A stretch of DNA of 64,000 nucleotides from a virus. Below are positions 13,500 to 23,747 of this stretch, in pieces. Location: positions 1 to 64,000 of IMG/VR virus record IMGVR_UViG_3300025727_000782, one strand, 5' to 3'. The translations under genes and the position numbers were made by a program. Each line of letters begins with the position of its first letter. The first letter of the stretch is position 1. The notes beneath the pieces were generated by a model, which saw only the letters and a list, made by a program, of their open reading frames with translations, had not been told where the DNA came from and did no database searches.

Positions 13500-13958
13500 A
13501 TGACTAAAAAAGACCTTGTAAAAATAATACAAGAAGTAGTACGAATTGAAGTTAAAAAACAGGTTAAACATATATTTATAACCGAGAAGAAATCTACTTC
13601 TCTCAAATCACTTACACAGCCAGTTCGAAAGAAAAAAGTAGTAAAGAAAAGAGAACCAGTACAATATACTGAGAACCAAACTCTGAACGATATACTAAAT
13701 GAAACGGTTGGTTTAAATGAAAAATCACAAGAAATGGATGAGTATCCAACAATGGGTGGTGGTGCATTTGATTCAACAAGAGCATCAGAATTATTAGGTT
13801 ATGGTGGAGATAAACAAACACAACGAGAAGTTGGAGCAGTACAAACTATGAAAGAAGCTGGAGTTTCAGCTAATCAAGTTCCAGACCATGTACAAGATGC
13901 TTTAACAAAGGATTATAGTAAGTTAATGAAACACAATAAGATGAAAAGTAATAGATAA
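13500..13958 (+). CDS. hypothetical structural-operon protein
   Basis: A 152-residue protein. Its N-terminal 60 residues are strongly basic (VRIEVKKQVKHIFI, RKKKVVKKREPVQY). The rest is polar and flexible with GGGAFDSTRASELLGYGGD. The ribosome site AAAGGAG precedes the ATG. The basic N terminus might bind DNA or an acidic partner in the tail. Stop and next start overlap by one base. Function unknown. Confidence 0.6.
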   Translation: MTKKDLVKIIQEVVRIEVKKQVKHIFITEKKSTSLKSLTQPVRKKKVVKKREPVQYTENQTLNDILNETVGLNEKSQEMDEYPTMGGGAFDSTRASELLGYGGDKQTQREVGAVQTMKEAGVSANQVPDHVQDALTKDYSKLMKHNKMKSNR

Positions 13959-14404
13959 TGAACACAAGAGATATAAACAATCCATCAGTAGCAGCATTAA
14001 ATGAGGACGAAGATAGTTTTTTCGGATGTACCTTTCCATTAACATATGGAGTAGGTGGTGAGGGATTTTTTCCCCGCTCAACAACATTAAAAGAACAAGC
14101 ATCATCTAATATAAAAAATTTATTATTAACACAAAAAGGTGAAAGACTTGGACAACCAGCGTTTGGTAGTGATTTACCTGCAATTTTATTTGAACCAGTA
14201 ACTGGTACTATTGGAGATAAAATTGATAGTGCAATTAGAGAAGCTTTAGCAATATGGTTACCTTATATTACAGCTGAAAATATTTTTACTATACAGGATG
14301 AATCTAATCCTAATCAGGTAACGGTTTCACTTGAGTTTAGAGTAGATACAGATGACCCTGATTCAATTGAGACAATGACATTTAATTTTAATACAGGAGG
14401 ATAG
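13958..14404 (+). CDS. baseplate wedge subunit, gp25-like
   Basis: A 148-residue protein matching the gp25/GPW family. Key segments are GFFPRSTTLKEQASSNIKNLL, LTQKGERLGQPAFGSDL, AIREALAIWLPYITAENI and VSLEFRV. The R-x-x-x-P-x-FGS signature of the lysozyme-like GPW fold is present (ERLGQPAFGSD). In contractile tails gp25 joins gp6 and gp53 at the inner baseplate and initiates the sheath. The gp6-like gene follows two bases later, as in most contractile systems. Confidence 0.9.
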   Translation: MNTRDINNPSVAALNEDEDSFFGCTFPLTYGVGGEGFFPRSTTLKEQASSNIKNLLLTQKGERLGQPAFGSDLPAILFEPVTGTIGDKIDSAIREALAIWLPYITAENIFTIQDESNPNQVTVSLEFRVDTDDPDSIETMTFNFNTGG

Positions 14405-14405
14405 A

Positions 14406-16370
14406 ATGGCCGTCGATTATAATACAAATCAAAAAGTAGAGAAAAAGGAAGTCCAATATCTTGGTAGAGAATTTTCTGATATAAGAAACAATTTAATGGA
14501 ATTTGCAAAGACATACTTTCCAAATACATATAATGATTTTAATGAATCAAGTCCTGGAATGATGTTTATAGAGATGGCAGCATATGTAGGAGATGTATTA
14601 GGATTTTATATTGATAATCAATATCGTGAATCATTATTACATGCAGCAGAAGAAAAGAAAAATATTTATAAAATTGCCCAATCATTTGGATATGAACCGA
14701 AACTATCAAGTCCAGCTACAGCAATATGTGATTTTAGTGTAGAAGTTCCATCATTACAAGTTGGAGAAACTTACCAACCAGATTTAGATTATGCACCAAT
14801 ATTAGCAGGTGATAGTACATTCTCATCTACTAATGGAACAACATTTAGATTGGCGGATGATATTAATTTTAAAGTATCGAGTTCTTTAGATAATATGGAT
14901 ATAAGAGTTTCAAAGTTTGATGAAACCACACCAACACATTTTACATTGACGAAAAAAGGAATTTGTAAATCAGGTACTAAAACATCACAAACATTTACTT
15001 TTGGTAATGCTACTAAATTCGATAAAATAATTTTAAGTAATAATAAAGTAATTGATATTATGTCAATAACAGATAGTAAAGAAGAAAAATGGTATGAAGT
15101 TCCATTCTTGGCTCAAGATACTGTTTTTGCTTCAATGGAAAATTCTGATAATAATAGTCCTGATTTAACATCATATAAAAAGGAATCCCCTTTCTTATTA
15201 AAGTTAATTAAAACTGCTAAAAGATTTACAAAGTATGTCCGTAGTGATGGTAAAACAGAAATAAGATTTGGTTCAGGTATTAGTTCAAATGCGGATGAAG
15301 AAATAATTCCAAATCCAGATAATGTTGGTTCATCGTTATCATTGGGTGTTAATAAATTGGATGAATCTTTTGATCCAAGTAATTTTTTGAAAACCAAAAC
15401 TTTTGGATTGGCTCCAAGTAATACTACATTAACCGTAACTTATACTTATGGTGGTTCAGTTAAAGATAATGCACTTTCAGGTACAATTACAAATCTCGAT
15501 AATGTTAGTTGGACATTTGATGATACAGGATTAAATGGTACAAAAGTAAGTGATATGAAAACAAGTTTAGTTATTACTAATGAAGAATCTGCAACTGGTG
15601 GTTCAAGTGGAGAGACAAATGAACAAGTTAGACAGAATGCATTAGCATATTTTAATTCACAAAATAGAGCAGTTACCAAAGAGGATTATATAATTAGAGT
15701 TTATTCATTACCACAAAAGTATGGTAATATTGCTAAATGTTTTATCGTTCAAGATGAACAGTTAGAAGAGAATACAAAATTGATTGTTAAGAATGGTAAA
15801 ATTTCTAAAAACACATCTATAAGTACTTTACCTAATCCATTAGCATTAAATTTTTATACTTTAGGATATGATGCAAATCAGAATTTAGTAACATTAAACC
15901 ACGCTGTAAAAAATAATTTAAAAACATATCTATCACAATATAGAATTTTAACAGATGCAATTAATATTAAAGATGCATATATTGTAAATATTAGTTGTAG
16001 ATTTTCAATTATTACTCAAAGAGGATTTAATAAAAATGAAGTATTGTTAAGGGCAATAGAATCAGTTAAGAAATATTTTGATATTAAGAAATGGCAAATT
16101 GGACAACCAATAATTTTAAGTGATATTGCTTATGCAATTTCATTAGTGGATGGTGTGGCAAGTATTGTTCCACCAGAAGATGATAATCCACAAAAACAAA
16201 TGGTAGTTATTGATAATGAATGGCAAACAGAAAGTGGATATACTGGCCATGTATATGATTTACAATCAGCAACCAAAGATGGAGTTATTTATCCATCATT
16301 AGACCCTTGTATTTTCGAATTAAAATTCCCAAATACTGATATTTCGGGTAGAGTAGTAGGAGATGTATAA
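14406..16370 (+). CDS. baseplate wedge protein, gp6-like
   Basis: A 654-residue protein, close to the length of T4 gp6. The N terminus carries FSDIRNNLMEFAKTYFPNTY, ESSPGMMFIEMAAYVGDVLGFYID and AQSFGYEPK, typical of gp6/J-type wedge proteins. The centre has GETNEQVRQNALAYFNSQNRAVTKEDYIIRV, the core domain shared with Baseplate_J. gp6 dimers form the continuous ring that holds the wedges together. Preceded by the strong ribosome site AGGAGG. Confidence 0.9.
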   Translation: MAVDYNTNQKVEKKEVQYLGREFSDIRNNLMEFAKTYFPNTYNDFNESSPGMMFIEMAAYVGDVLGFYIDNQYRESLLHAAEEKKNIYKIAQSFGYEPKLSSPATAICDFSVEVPSLQVGETYQPDLDYAPILAGDSTFSSTNGTTFRLADDINFKVSSSLDNMDIRVSKFDETTPTHFTLTKKGICKSGTKTSQTFTFGNATKFDKIILSNNKVIDIMSITDSKEEKWYEVPFLAQDTVFASMENSDNNSPDLTSYKKESPFLLKLIKTAKRFTKYVRSDGKTEIRFGSGISSNADEEIIPNPDNVGSSLSLGVNKLDESFDPSNFLKTKTFGLAPSNTTLTVTYTYGGSVKDNALSGTITNLDNVSWTFDDTGLNGTKVSDMKTSLVITNEESATGGSSGETNEQVRQNALAYFNSQNRAVTKEDYIIRVYSLPQKYGNIAKCFIVQDEQLEENTKLIVKNGKISKNTSISTLPNPLALNFYTLGYDANQNLVTLNHAVKNNLKTYLSQYRILTDAINIKDAYIVNISCRFSIITQRGFNKNEVLLRAIESVKKYFDIKKWQIGQPIILSDIAYAISLVDGVASIVPPEDDNPQKQMVVIDNEWQTESGYTGHVYDLQSATKDGVIYPSLDPCIFELKFPNTDISGRVVGDV

Positions 16371-17548
16371 TGTATTATTTTGAATATCCAGTAGTAGACA
16401 CAACAATTTATGAGGGAAATGTAAGTTCTTCTATCAATACAGGAATTGATCAAATATTAGAAGTTAGAAAAGAAGTTAATTCAGCGGGAACATCTGTTGG
16501 AGTATCTCGAATACTTATTAAATTTGATTATAGTTATATTACTAATCAAGTAAATACCGGAGTTATTCCAAGCGATGCAAAATATTATTTAAATTTATAT
16601 GATGCAAGTTCAGAAGAATTAGCAGTAGAACAAACTCTATACACTTATATGGTAAGTGGAAGTTGGTCAGGTGGAACAGGATTTTATAGTAGAGACCCAG
16701 TATTAAGTGATGGGGCAAGTTGGAAATATCGAGATAACGATACAACAAAAACTGAATGGGTGAGTGGTAGTACAACACAAGGTGGTACTTGGTTTACTTC
16801 AAGTATTAGTAGTCAATATGAAGTTAGCTCTTCAGAAAATTTAGTTTATGAAACTAAAGATATTAGAATGGATGTAAGTGATTTAGTTAAAAATCATATT
16901 TATTCAAGTTCTATATTTCCAAATAATGGGCTTATTGTAAAGAGACAAAATGTAGCAACATCACAAAGTATGTATTCAATATTCGATCCAACAACCGCAA
17001 CAGGTTCAGCTGAAGGGGATACTAATCATATTGGACATTTAAAATTTTTCTCACGAGAGACAAATACAATTTTTCCACCAAAGTTAGAAGTAGAGTGGGA
17101 TGATAGTGTATGGAGTACTGGAAGTTTAAGTGCTTTAGCTTCATCCGATTTAGATAACCTAACTGTTTATTTTAAAAATATTAAATCTGAATATAAAGAA
17201 AAATCAAAAGTAAAATTCAGATTAGTAGGTAGAGAACTATATCCAACAAGAGGATTTTCTACTACACCCGCAGCGTTAACTGTAAAATCTTTACCAAGTG
17301 GAAGTCAGGCTCTCGGCCAAGGAACTTACTATTCAGTAAAAGATTCATTAACTGATGATGTAATAATACCATTTAGTACAGGTTCAATAGTTAGTTGTGA
17401 TTCAACAGGTAATTATTTTAATTTGTGGATGGATGGGTTACAACCAGAAAGACATTATAAGTTTGAAATTAAAGTAGTAAGTGGAAGCGGAGCAGATGAA
17501 TCATCTTTAGTATATGATGACGGATATGAATTTAAAGTGGTGAGATAA
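16370..17548 (+). CDS. tail/baseplate protein with DNRLRE-like beta domain
   Basis: A 392-residue beta-rich protein. The start, FEYPVVDTTIYEGNVSSSINTGIDQILEVRK, with SRILIKFDYS and later VSDLVKNHI and GLIVKRQ, follows the DNRLRE layout (DTxIxxxxxxxNxGxxxxLxV...ALLxFD). That fold is found in extracellular fibrous and surface proteins. The C-terminal half has further beta structure (YKFEIKVVSGSG). Its place between gp6-like and a giant tail gene suggests a baseplate-peripheral or short-fibre role. Confidence 0.65.
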   Translation: MYYFEYPVVDTTIYEGNVSSSINTGIDQILEVRKEVNSAGTSVGVSRILIKFDYSYITNQVNTGVIPSDAKYYLNLYDASSEELAVEQTLYTYMVSGSWSGGTGFYSRDPVLSDGASWKYRDNDTTKTEWVSGSTTQGGTWFTSSISSQYEVSSSENLVYETKDIRMDVSDLVKNHIYSSSIFPNNGLIVKRQNVATSQSMYSIFDPTTATGSAEGDTNHIGHLKFFSRETNTIFPPKLEVEWDDSVWSTGSLSALASSDLDNLTVYFKNIKSEYKEKSKVKFRLVGRELYPTRGFSTTPAALTVKSLPSGSQALGQGTYYSVKDSLTDDVIIPFSTGSIVSCDSTGNYFNLWMDGLQPERHYKFEIKVVSGSGADESSLVYDDGYEFKVVR

Positions 17549-17549
17549 A

Positions 17550-18047
17550 ATGCCCTATACAATAAAACAAGCTAGAAATACAGATTATTATAAAAATGTA
17601 CAAGATGCAGACGAACATAAACTTTTAAAACATTTAGAAGAAGAAAAGAAAAGAGCTGCAATGTCTGGTTCTGCACTTGATGCAACAGACCCATTGAGAG
17701 ATGATAGAGGATTTTTATTATCATACGAAGACCCTAAAAATCCAGGTGCTTCAATGGAAAAGGAACACCAATATGTTAGACTTCCTGTAGTACAAAAATC
17801 TTCAAATAAAGACTTGTGGTTAAAGTTTTTTGGTCCTGAAGAATTAGGCGGGAATGGAAAATCAGTATTTAATGAATTACTTACTGAAGTACCACCTGAA
17901 GAACCAGAAGTAACACCTCCTGAACTTGAGGGAATGAGAATAGAATTACAATCTAAGATAGATGCTCAAGATGAATTGAATATAACATTAGATGAAACTA
18001 TAACAGAATTACAAGAAGAACTTGCAAAAGTAGCAGAGGGTGATTAA
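17550..18047 (+). CDS. tail-operon protein with C-terminal coiled coil
   Basis: A 165-residue protein. The N terminus is polar and helical, the centre Pro/Glu-rich (PPEEPEVTPPELEG), and the last 35 residues form a clear heptad coiled coil (MRIELQSKIDAQDELNITLD...). The stop overlaps the next start by one base (TAATG), so it is translationally linked to the giant tail protein. It may be an oligomerising linker or chaperone for it; this is inference. Confidence 0.55.
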   Translation: MPYTIKQARNTDYYKNVQDADEHKLLKHLEEEKKRAAMSGSALDATDPLRDDRGFLLSYEDPKNPGASMEKEHQYVRLPVVQKSSNKDLWLKFFGPEELGGNGKSVFNELLTEVPPEEPEVTPPELEGMRIELQSKIDAQDELNITLDETITELQEELAKVAEGD

Positions 18048-21000
18048 TGTTAGAATACGGATTAAATCAAAAAGATAAAGAACAATTAGAAATTCCTGGA
18101 CTGTTACCTTCTGGATTTGGTAGAAGAAATGAAGATTATATTCATATCTATGTTTATCAATCAGAAGACTTAACTACTGATGAAGACGATGTATTAGTTG
18201 GAGATGAAATATTTCCAGCAGGAGATGTATTTCCTGATGATAGAAAACTTGATTTAGATATAGGTGGACATTTACGACAAATGGGTTTTACAGAAGGAAC
18301 TTATAAAGTTAAGTATTTGTTTCTAAAGAGAATTGCTGGAAAAGAACAAACTGTATTTATAAATGAAGATGGTGAGGTTCATGTTGGTAAAGTTCAAACA
18401 AAAGTTATTAATGGAAAAACAAAATATTTCTCAACTAAAAAATTTGGTAAAAGACAATCAAGACAAGAACTAAAAGAAATATTTCCAAAAGAATTAAAAT
18501 ATGTTGTAAAGAAAATATCTGCTGATAAAACAGAAGTTGAAGTAGATACTCAAAATATTCAAAACGCACTTTATAAAAAGAGAATAAAAGAAATAAATTC
18601 GTGGATAACTTATACGCCACTTACAAATTCTACTTCAGGTAAAATAAGATTTGATTTAACCGACCCAAATATATTAGTATTAACACCACACGATAAAGAA
18701 CCAGGATTTAGTGATGCAATGGTTGGTGGTAAAATAACAATTAAAGGTATGTATAGTATTACTGGAGCTCAGATTGCAGAAAATATTGAACCTGTAACTC
18801 TTCCACCAACAATTTTCACTCCAGAAGATTTTTCAAATATAGATATTTTTGCTGATGTAACTGCAGGAGTAGAACAACCAACTGTAGATGAGCAGATTAA
18901 TGTAAGAGCAGTAGATGAAGAAATGGTTGGTGGGAACGACAAGTTTTCAGGTGTTTGTTTTACAGGGAATACTAAAGTAAAATTAAGTAATGGTAGACAA
19001 GTTCCAATAAAATATTTAAGACATGGAATGAAAGTCAAAACAGAAATTGGTTATGCAAAAATATTAAAAGTAATTAAAGATGAAAGACCTTATGGTGATA
19101 CACTTTCTAAATTTAAAAATCTAATAACTACAGATAACCATCCAATGAAGTATCGTGGTAAATGGTATAAGGCTCATGAGATTGGTAAGTTATTTCAATC
19201 TAAACCACTTAATGTTTATAATTTAATTCTTGATAAACACCACACAATAGTTGCAAACAATGTTGTTTGTGCAACTCTTGGTAAGTGGGAATCAATGAAG
19301 AAGTTTGAAATGTGGAGAGAAAGACAAATCACTATGTTGAGAGCTATGGATGAAGGTGATGATTGGAGTATGGGTGGAGATTCTTCTACTGACAATGAGG
19401 GAATGACTTATAGTACACCATATATTGCAAATAATGAAGTTGTAGTTAATGACCCACCACCAAGTGTAACTCCAGAAAATATTAGAGGGGCAATAGCTAT
19501 AAGTAAGGGATCAGCTGATGTACCAACGGTTCCAGTACCAGCTCCAGAAATTGTAATACCAATTGATTATGTTGGAACAATTGTTGAGGTGTTGGACAAT
19601 AATAGAATAAGAGTTGATACATCATATGAACAAGGTGCAAATAAATTTGAACATAGTGGTGAAGATAATTCAAGAGCAATATTTGATGAATGTTTTGTTA
19701 ATTTCAAAAAAGGACAAGTTGAAAGATTAAATACTTATATGGTTTGTAATGGAAGTTATCACTTAGTACTTAATTATTTAAAAAATCCATTTGGAGCTGA
19801 AACTTCAAGATTAGTAAAGTTATACGATAAGGTAGAAGAAACAGAAGAAATGGATTTATGTTATTTCGTAGAAGAGAAAATGGAGCCATATGAAGATACG
19901 ATTACTTTAGTTCCATTTGTAGAGGAAGATCCTGAAATATTATTTTTAAGATTACCAGATTTTAACTCTACTAATAATCCAATAAATTTTCGTGGAACAA
20001 ACTTTAATAACTATACTCAATTAATCGGAACAGATTCGGGAGTACAAGAAGATATTCAAAATAAATTAGTTTCACAAAGTTTACTTGATACCCAAGTCAA
20101 TGTTGATTATACAAGAAGAACAGATTATTTAGGAAGTGATATAACAGATTATGGATTTGCTAATCACATTCACTTTAGTAGTGCAGAAAAAAGAATTGAT
20201 AATTTTAAAACGAAATTAGAATTAATTGAATTATATGTTTCATCAAGTGATTCATTTCAAGATATAACTGGTTCTGAAGAAACTATTGGTGAATGGAATG
20301 CTAAAAAACGAAGAGTAATTAATTCATTTGATCCATTAGAACATTATATGTATTTTGAATCATCTTCATACGCTTCGAGTTCAGTTGGAGAATACTACTC
20401 AGCTTCTTGGCCTAAGTCAAATTCATCTTCACCATATACATTAGTTCATACGAGTGGTTCTGCAGCAACAACTTGGTTTGATACTTGGAGAGGATATGCA
20501 GAAGATTTTGATAGAAACAATCGTGATAGATTAGCTAATAATATACCACTTCATGTAAATACTGATACTCAAAATAATACATTTATAGATTTTCTTGATA
20601 TGACTGGACAACAATTCGATGAGATTTGGAGTTATCTAAAACACTTCACAGATATAAATGAAAGAAGTAATAAATTATCAGAGGGTATATCAAAGGATAT
20701 TGTTAGAGAAGTTGCTAGGAGTATGGGATTTGAACTTACTAATGGTAATGATTTAATGATACTTCCAGAATATTTGTTGGGTAAAGAAGCAGATGGTACT
20801 ACTAAATATGAATCACCACAAGACCAGGTAACAGAAGAAATATGGAAAAGAATTTTAGCAAATACACCTTTCTTTCTGAAGACAAAAGGTACTATGAGGG
20901 CAATGAAAGGATTGTTAAATTGTTATGGTATACCAAGTTCAATATTACGAGTAAGAGAATATGGTGGTCCTGATAAAGGAACAAGAGTTTCTTATGAGAT

Positions 21001-22834
21001 AAAAAGAAAGTTTACATATGCATTAGATTTTAAATCTTCAGAGTATGTTCAAGTGCCATGGAATGATGATGGTACGAGTGGAATAAAACCTGAAACAGTA
21101 GAGTTTAGATTTAGAAGTCCAAAATCAAAAGACCAAGTTATATTGAATCAAGGAACTAATTGGGCAATATCATTACAAGATAATGGAGCAACTGATGATT
21201 ATGGATATTTAGAATTTGCTATTAGTGGTAGTTCTCTTGAATTTGTTACTTCATCTTTATTACCAGTTTATAATGATGAGATGTGGAGTGTTATGTTAAC
21301 GAGGAAATCAGCAAGTGGAGCTGAGTTAACTGCAGATACAACTTCACAAAATATAACTTATGAGTTAACAACAAAACAATATGATTCAAGTAGAGAAGTT
21401 GTAAGGTTTGCAAGTAGTCAAAGTTTATCAACAAATACTGCAGCGACAAATGCTAAATTTGTTGCAGATGGTACTCTAAGTTTTGGTGGAAGTGGAACAG
21501 GGTTTTATACAACACAACTTAGTGGTTCATTAATGGAGCTTAGATTGTGGAGTGAACCATTATCACAGGATTCATTTGATAACCATGTTAGAGCACCAAA
21601 ATCTTATAATGGAAATACTACTGAATCTTTCTTTGATAATTTGATACATAGAACACAATTGAATGATAATATAAGTTTAGTTTCAACTTCAAGTTTTACT
21701 GATAATAGTTTTTCACAAACATACAATGAAACTGGTAGTGCTAAAAGTTTTGTTGGGAATCAATTTAGAAGTATAGTAGATTTAGAACAATTAAGAGTTC
21801 CAAACATTGGTCCGAGTAGAAGAAATGCAACTAAAATACGATTAGAGGATAATACTTTAACTGGACCATTATCATCTAATATTAGAAATGAAAAATCATC
21901 ACAAGATTTTGCACCAATAGATAGTAATAAACTCGGAGTATTCTTTTCACCAACGGATGTAGTGAATGAGGATATAATGTATTCTATAGCGGATTTTAAT
22001 TTTGATAATTTGGTTGGAGATCCAAGAGATGTTTATGAAGATAGTTATCGTGGATTAGAATTACAACAAAGAAAGTATTGGAAAAAATATTCACGAACAA
22101 ATAACTTTTGGGATTATATGAGAATCATAGATTATTATGATAGTGGTATTTGGCAACAACTTAAAAGTTTATCACCTGCAAGAGCAAACACAACTCTTGG
22201 AGTTTTGATTGAACCAAACATATTAGAACGAAGTAAAGTGGTAATTGGAAAGTCACCATCATTTGATAATCAATATTTTGAAAATGCTGGACATTTTGAT
22301 GTTGGAATAGATATGACTAATTTCATAAGTGGTTCTGATGATAGGATGATGGTTCTAACTGGAGAGTTTCCAAACTATGATGGAGTTTTAAATGTACATA
22401 ATAATGAATCAGGTTCACTTGGTACTACAGCAATGCCATCATTGGTGAGATTGGGAGAAATTGACCCGAGAACAGAATTTGGTAATACATATGCTACAGC
22501 AAGTACTACACAGGGTGCTGTATCAAGAGTATTTACAGAAACATTACAACCTTATATTAGTTCTTCAAGACTTGCAGAACACAATGAAATAAAATATAAG
22601 AATTATGCGAGTTCACAAGATGCTTATACTGATACACCACTTAGTTCATCATTTGAACCAGCGGAATATCAGAGTATGGCATATGACTCAAAACTTTTTA
22701 GACTTTTTTATAAAGGTCAATTATTAACAAAGAAAAATACAATAGATGGAAACGACCCCGTTGAGATAACTATAACATCACCAACAAAACTTGTAACACA
22801 AGAACCAGGTGATTCTAAACTAAAAGTTGAATAA
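18047..22834 (+). CDS. giant tail protein with internal Hint domain and LamG-like domain
   Basis: A 1595-residue protein. Residues 304-408 are a Hint (hedgehog/intein) module. It starts CFTGNTKVKLSNGRQVP, has a block-B-like TTDNHPMKYRGKWYKAHEIG, and closes VYNLILDKHHTIVANNVV-C. The usual terminal His-Asn is absent (ANNVVC), so cleavage rather than clean splicing is more likely, if it acts at all. Residues about 990-1175 resemble a LamG/concanavalin fold (YALDFKSSEYVQVPW... MELRLWSEPLSQDSFDNH). The remainder has many Ser/Tyr-rich tail-type stretches. Position after the baseplate genes suggests a baseplate or proximal fibre protein. Confidence 0.75.
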   Translation: MLEYGLNQKDKEQLEIPGLLPSGFGRRNEDYIHIYVYQSEDLTTDEDDVLVGDEIFPAGDVFPDDRKLDLDIGGHLRQMGFTEGTYKVKYLFLKRIAGKEQTVFINEDGEVHVGKVQTKVINGKTKYFSTKKFGKRQSRQELKEIFPKELKYVVKKISADKTEVEVDTQNIQNALYKKRIKEINSWITYTPLTNSTSGKIRFDLTDPNILVLTPHDKEPGFSDAMVGGKITIKGMYSITGAQIAENIEPVTLPPTIFTPEDFSNIDIFADVTAGVEQPTVDEQINVRAVDEEMVGGNDKFSGVCFTGNTKVKLSNGRQVPIKYLRHGMKVKTEIGYAKILKVIKDERPYGDTLSKFKNLITTDNHPMKYRGKWYKAHEIGKLFQSKPLNVYNLILDKHHTIVANNVVCATLGKWESMKKFEMWRERQITMLRAMDEGDDWSMGGDSSTDNEGMTYSTPYIANNEVVVNDPPPSVTPENIRGAIAISKGSADVPTVPVPAPEIVIPIDYVGTIVEVLDNNRIRVDTSYEQGANKFEHSGEDNSRAIFDECFVNFKKGQVERLNTYMVCNGSYHLVLNYLKNPFGAETSRLVKLYDKVEETEEMDLCYFVEEKMEPYEDTITLVPFVEEDPEILFLRLPDFNSTNNPINFRGTNFNNYTQLIGTDSGVQEDIQNKLVSQSLLDTQVNVDYTRRTDYLGSDITDYGFANHIHFSSAEKRIDNFKTKLELIELYVSSSDSFQDITGSEETIGEWNAKKRRVINSFDPLEHYMYFESSSYASSSVGEYYSASWPKSNSSSPYTLVHTSGSAATTWFDTWRGYAEDFDRNNRDRLANNIPLHVNTDTQNNTFIDFLDMTGQQFDEIWSYLKHFTDINERSNKLSEGISKDIVREVARSMGFELTNGNDLMILPEYLLGKEADGTTKYESPQDQVTEEIWKRILANTPFFLKTKGTMRAMKGLLNCYGIPSSILRVREYGGPDKGTRVSYEIKRKFTYALDFKSSEYVQVPWNDDGTSGIKPETVEFRFRSPKSKDQVILNQGTNWAISLQDNGATDDYGYLEFAISGSSLEFVTSSLLPVYNDEMWSVMLTRKSASGAELTADTTSQNITYELTTKQYDSSREVVRFASSQSLSTNTAATNAKFVADGTLSFGGSGTGFYTTQLSGSLMELRLWSEPLSQDSFDNHVRAPKSYNGNTTESFFDNLIHRTQLNDNISLVSTSSFTDNSFSQTYNETGSAKSFVGNQFRSIVDLEQLRVPNIGPSRRNATKIRLEDNTLTGPLSSNIRNEKSSQDFAPIDSNKLGVFFSPTDVVNEDIMYSIADFNFDNLVGDPRDVYEDSYRGLELQQRKYWKKYSRTNNFWDYMRIIDYYDSGIWQQLKSLSPARANTTLGVLIEPNILERSKVVIGKSPSFDNQYFENAGHFDVGIDMTNFISGSDDRMMVLTGEFPNYDGVLNVHNNESGSLGTTAMPSLVRLGEIDPRTEFGNTYATASTTQGAVSRVFTETLQPYISSSRLAEHNEIKYKNYASSQDAYTDTPLSSSFEPAEYQSMAYDSKLFRLFYKGQLLTKKNTIDGNDPVEITITSPTKLVTQEPGDSKLKVE

Positions 22835-22850
22835 AAGATGAGTAAGTATA

Positions 22851-22859
22851 TATTTATCT
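22851..22859 (+). promoter_or_regulatory. variant late-promoter motif
   Basis: TATTTATCT in AGTATATATTTATCTATG, 44 bases upstream of the ATG at 22904. It differs from the exact motif at one base but has the same spacing and lies in the 69-base gap between two structural genes. Confidence 0.4.
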
Positions 22860-22903
22860 ATGAGGTTTTCCATCTCAAATATAATACAATTAGGAGTATT
22901 TAA

Positions 22904-23740
22904 ATGAATAAAAAATCAGTCGTTTGGACATCCCCAAGACGCGTGAAAATGGGATTTCTAAACAATACAAGCGTAACCGTTGATGCTATTCTTACCAAAA
23001 AAGGTCGAGAACTATTGGCAAGAGGGCAAGACGAGTTCAGAATAACAAAGTTTGCATTATCGGATGACGAAATAGATTACAGTCTATGGGATACAGCACA
23101 TCCGAATGGTTCAAATTATTACGGAGCAGTAATTGAGAATATGCCGTTATTGGAAGCCTTTGTAGATGAAAATCAAGTTATGAGATATAAGTTAGTATCC
23201 TTACCGAAGAATACTGCTAAATTACCAATACTTGAAATTCCATCACCATCATTAGTTTTCAATGGTCCTGGTATTACTCAAACTATTACACCAAACACGC
23301 GAAATGGTAGTGATAACGAAAGTGGATATAACTTCATCTTACATGATGGTATTATAGCTAACTTGACTCCAGTAATCGTTTCTTCTAATACGAAGAAAAG
23401 TAGAGTACCACCAAAACAAAGGTTTGCAAGAAGAGTAGCTGGATCCAGTCGGGGAAGATTTTCCGCAGGAGCAGCTGGTAAATTGGGTGCAACCGCATTT
23501 TTAGATGAACTGGAAGATATGAATATTGCAGATTTACAATTTAATGCAGGGGCAACTACTCCAGTATTCTTAAACGAGGAAGAGAGAAAGAGTTCAATAA
23601 CAATTACAGGAAAATCTGTAAATGTCGTTTCTCGTTCTGTAACTTCAGACACTTCAACAAATGTAACCGTAATTGGGTTGGACACAGGGGCGACATATAA
23701 TGTTGCAGTTACTGTTAAAGCAGACCCAAGTAAATTATAA
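22904..23740 (+). CDS. virion structural protein
   Basis: A 278-residue protein. Residues 16-75 (MGFLNNTSVTVDAILTKKGRELLARGQ, ITKFALSDDEIDYSLWD) are a pattern I associate with tail-region proteins of marine T4-like phages. ATG 22904 has the ribosome site TAGGAG eight bases upstream, so it is preferred to the internal Met16, where homologues might begin. The C terminus (VNVVSRSV...YNVAVTVKADPS) reads like a beta-sandwich. First of three consecutive structural genes. Confidence 0.65.
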   Translation: MNKKSVVWTSPRRVKMGFLNNTSVTVDAILTKKGRELLARGQDEFRITKFALSDDEIDYSLWDTAHPNGSNYYGAVIENMPLLEAFVDENQVMRYKLVSLPKNTAKLPILEIPSPSLVFNGPGITQTITPNTRNGSDNESGYNFILHDGIIANLTPVIVSSNTKKSRVPPKQRFARRVAGSSRGRFSAGAAGKLGATAFLDELEDMNIADLQFNAGATTPVFLNEEERKSSITITGKSVNVVSRSVTSDTSTNVTVIGLDTGATYNVAVTVKADPSKL

Positions 23741-23747
23741 GGAGTAG

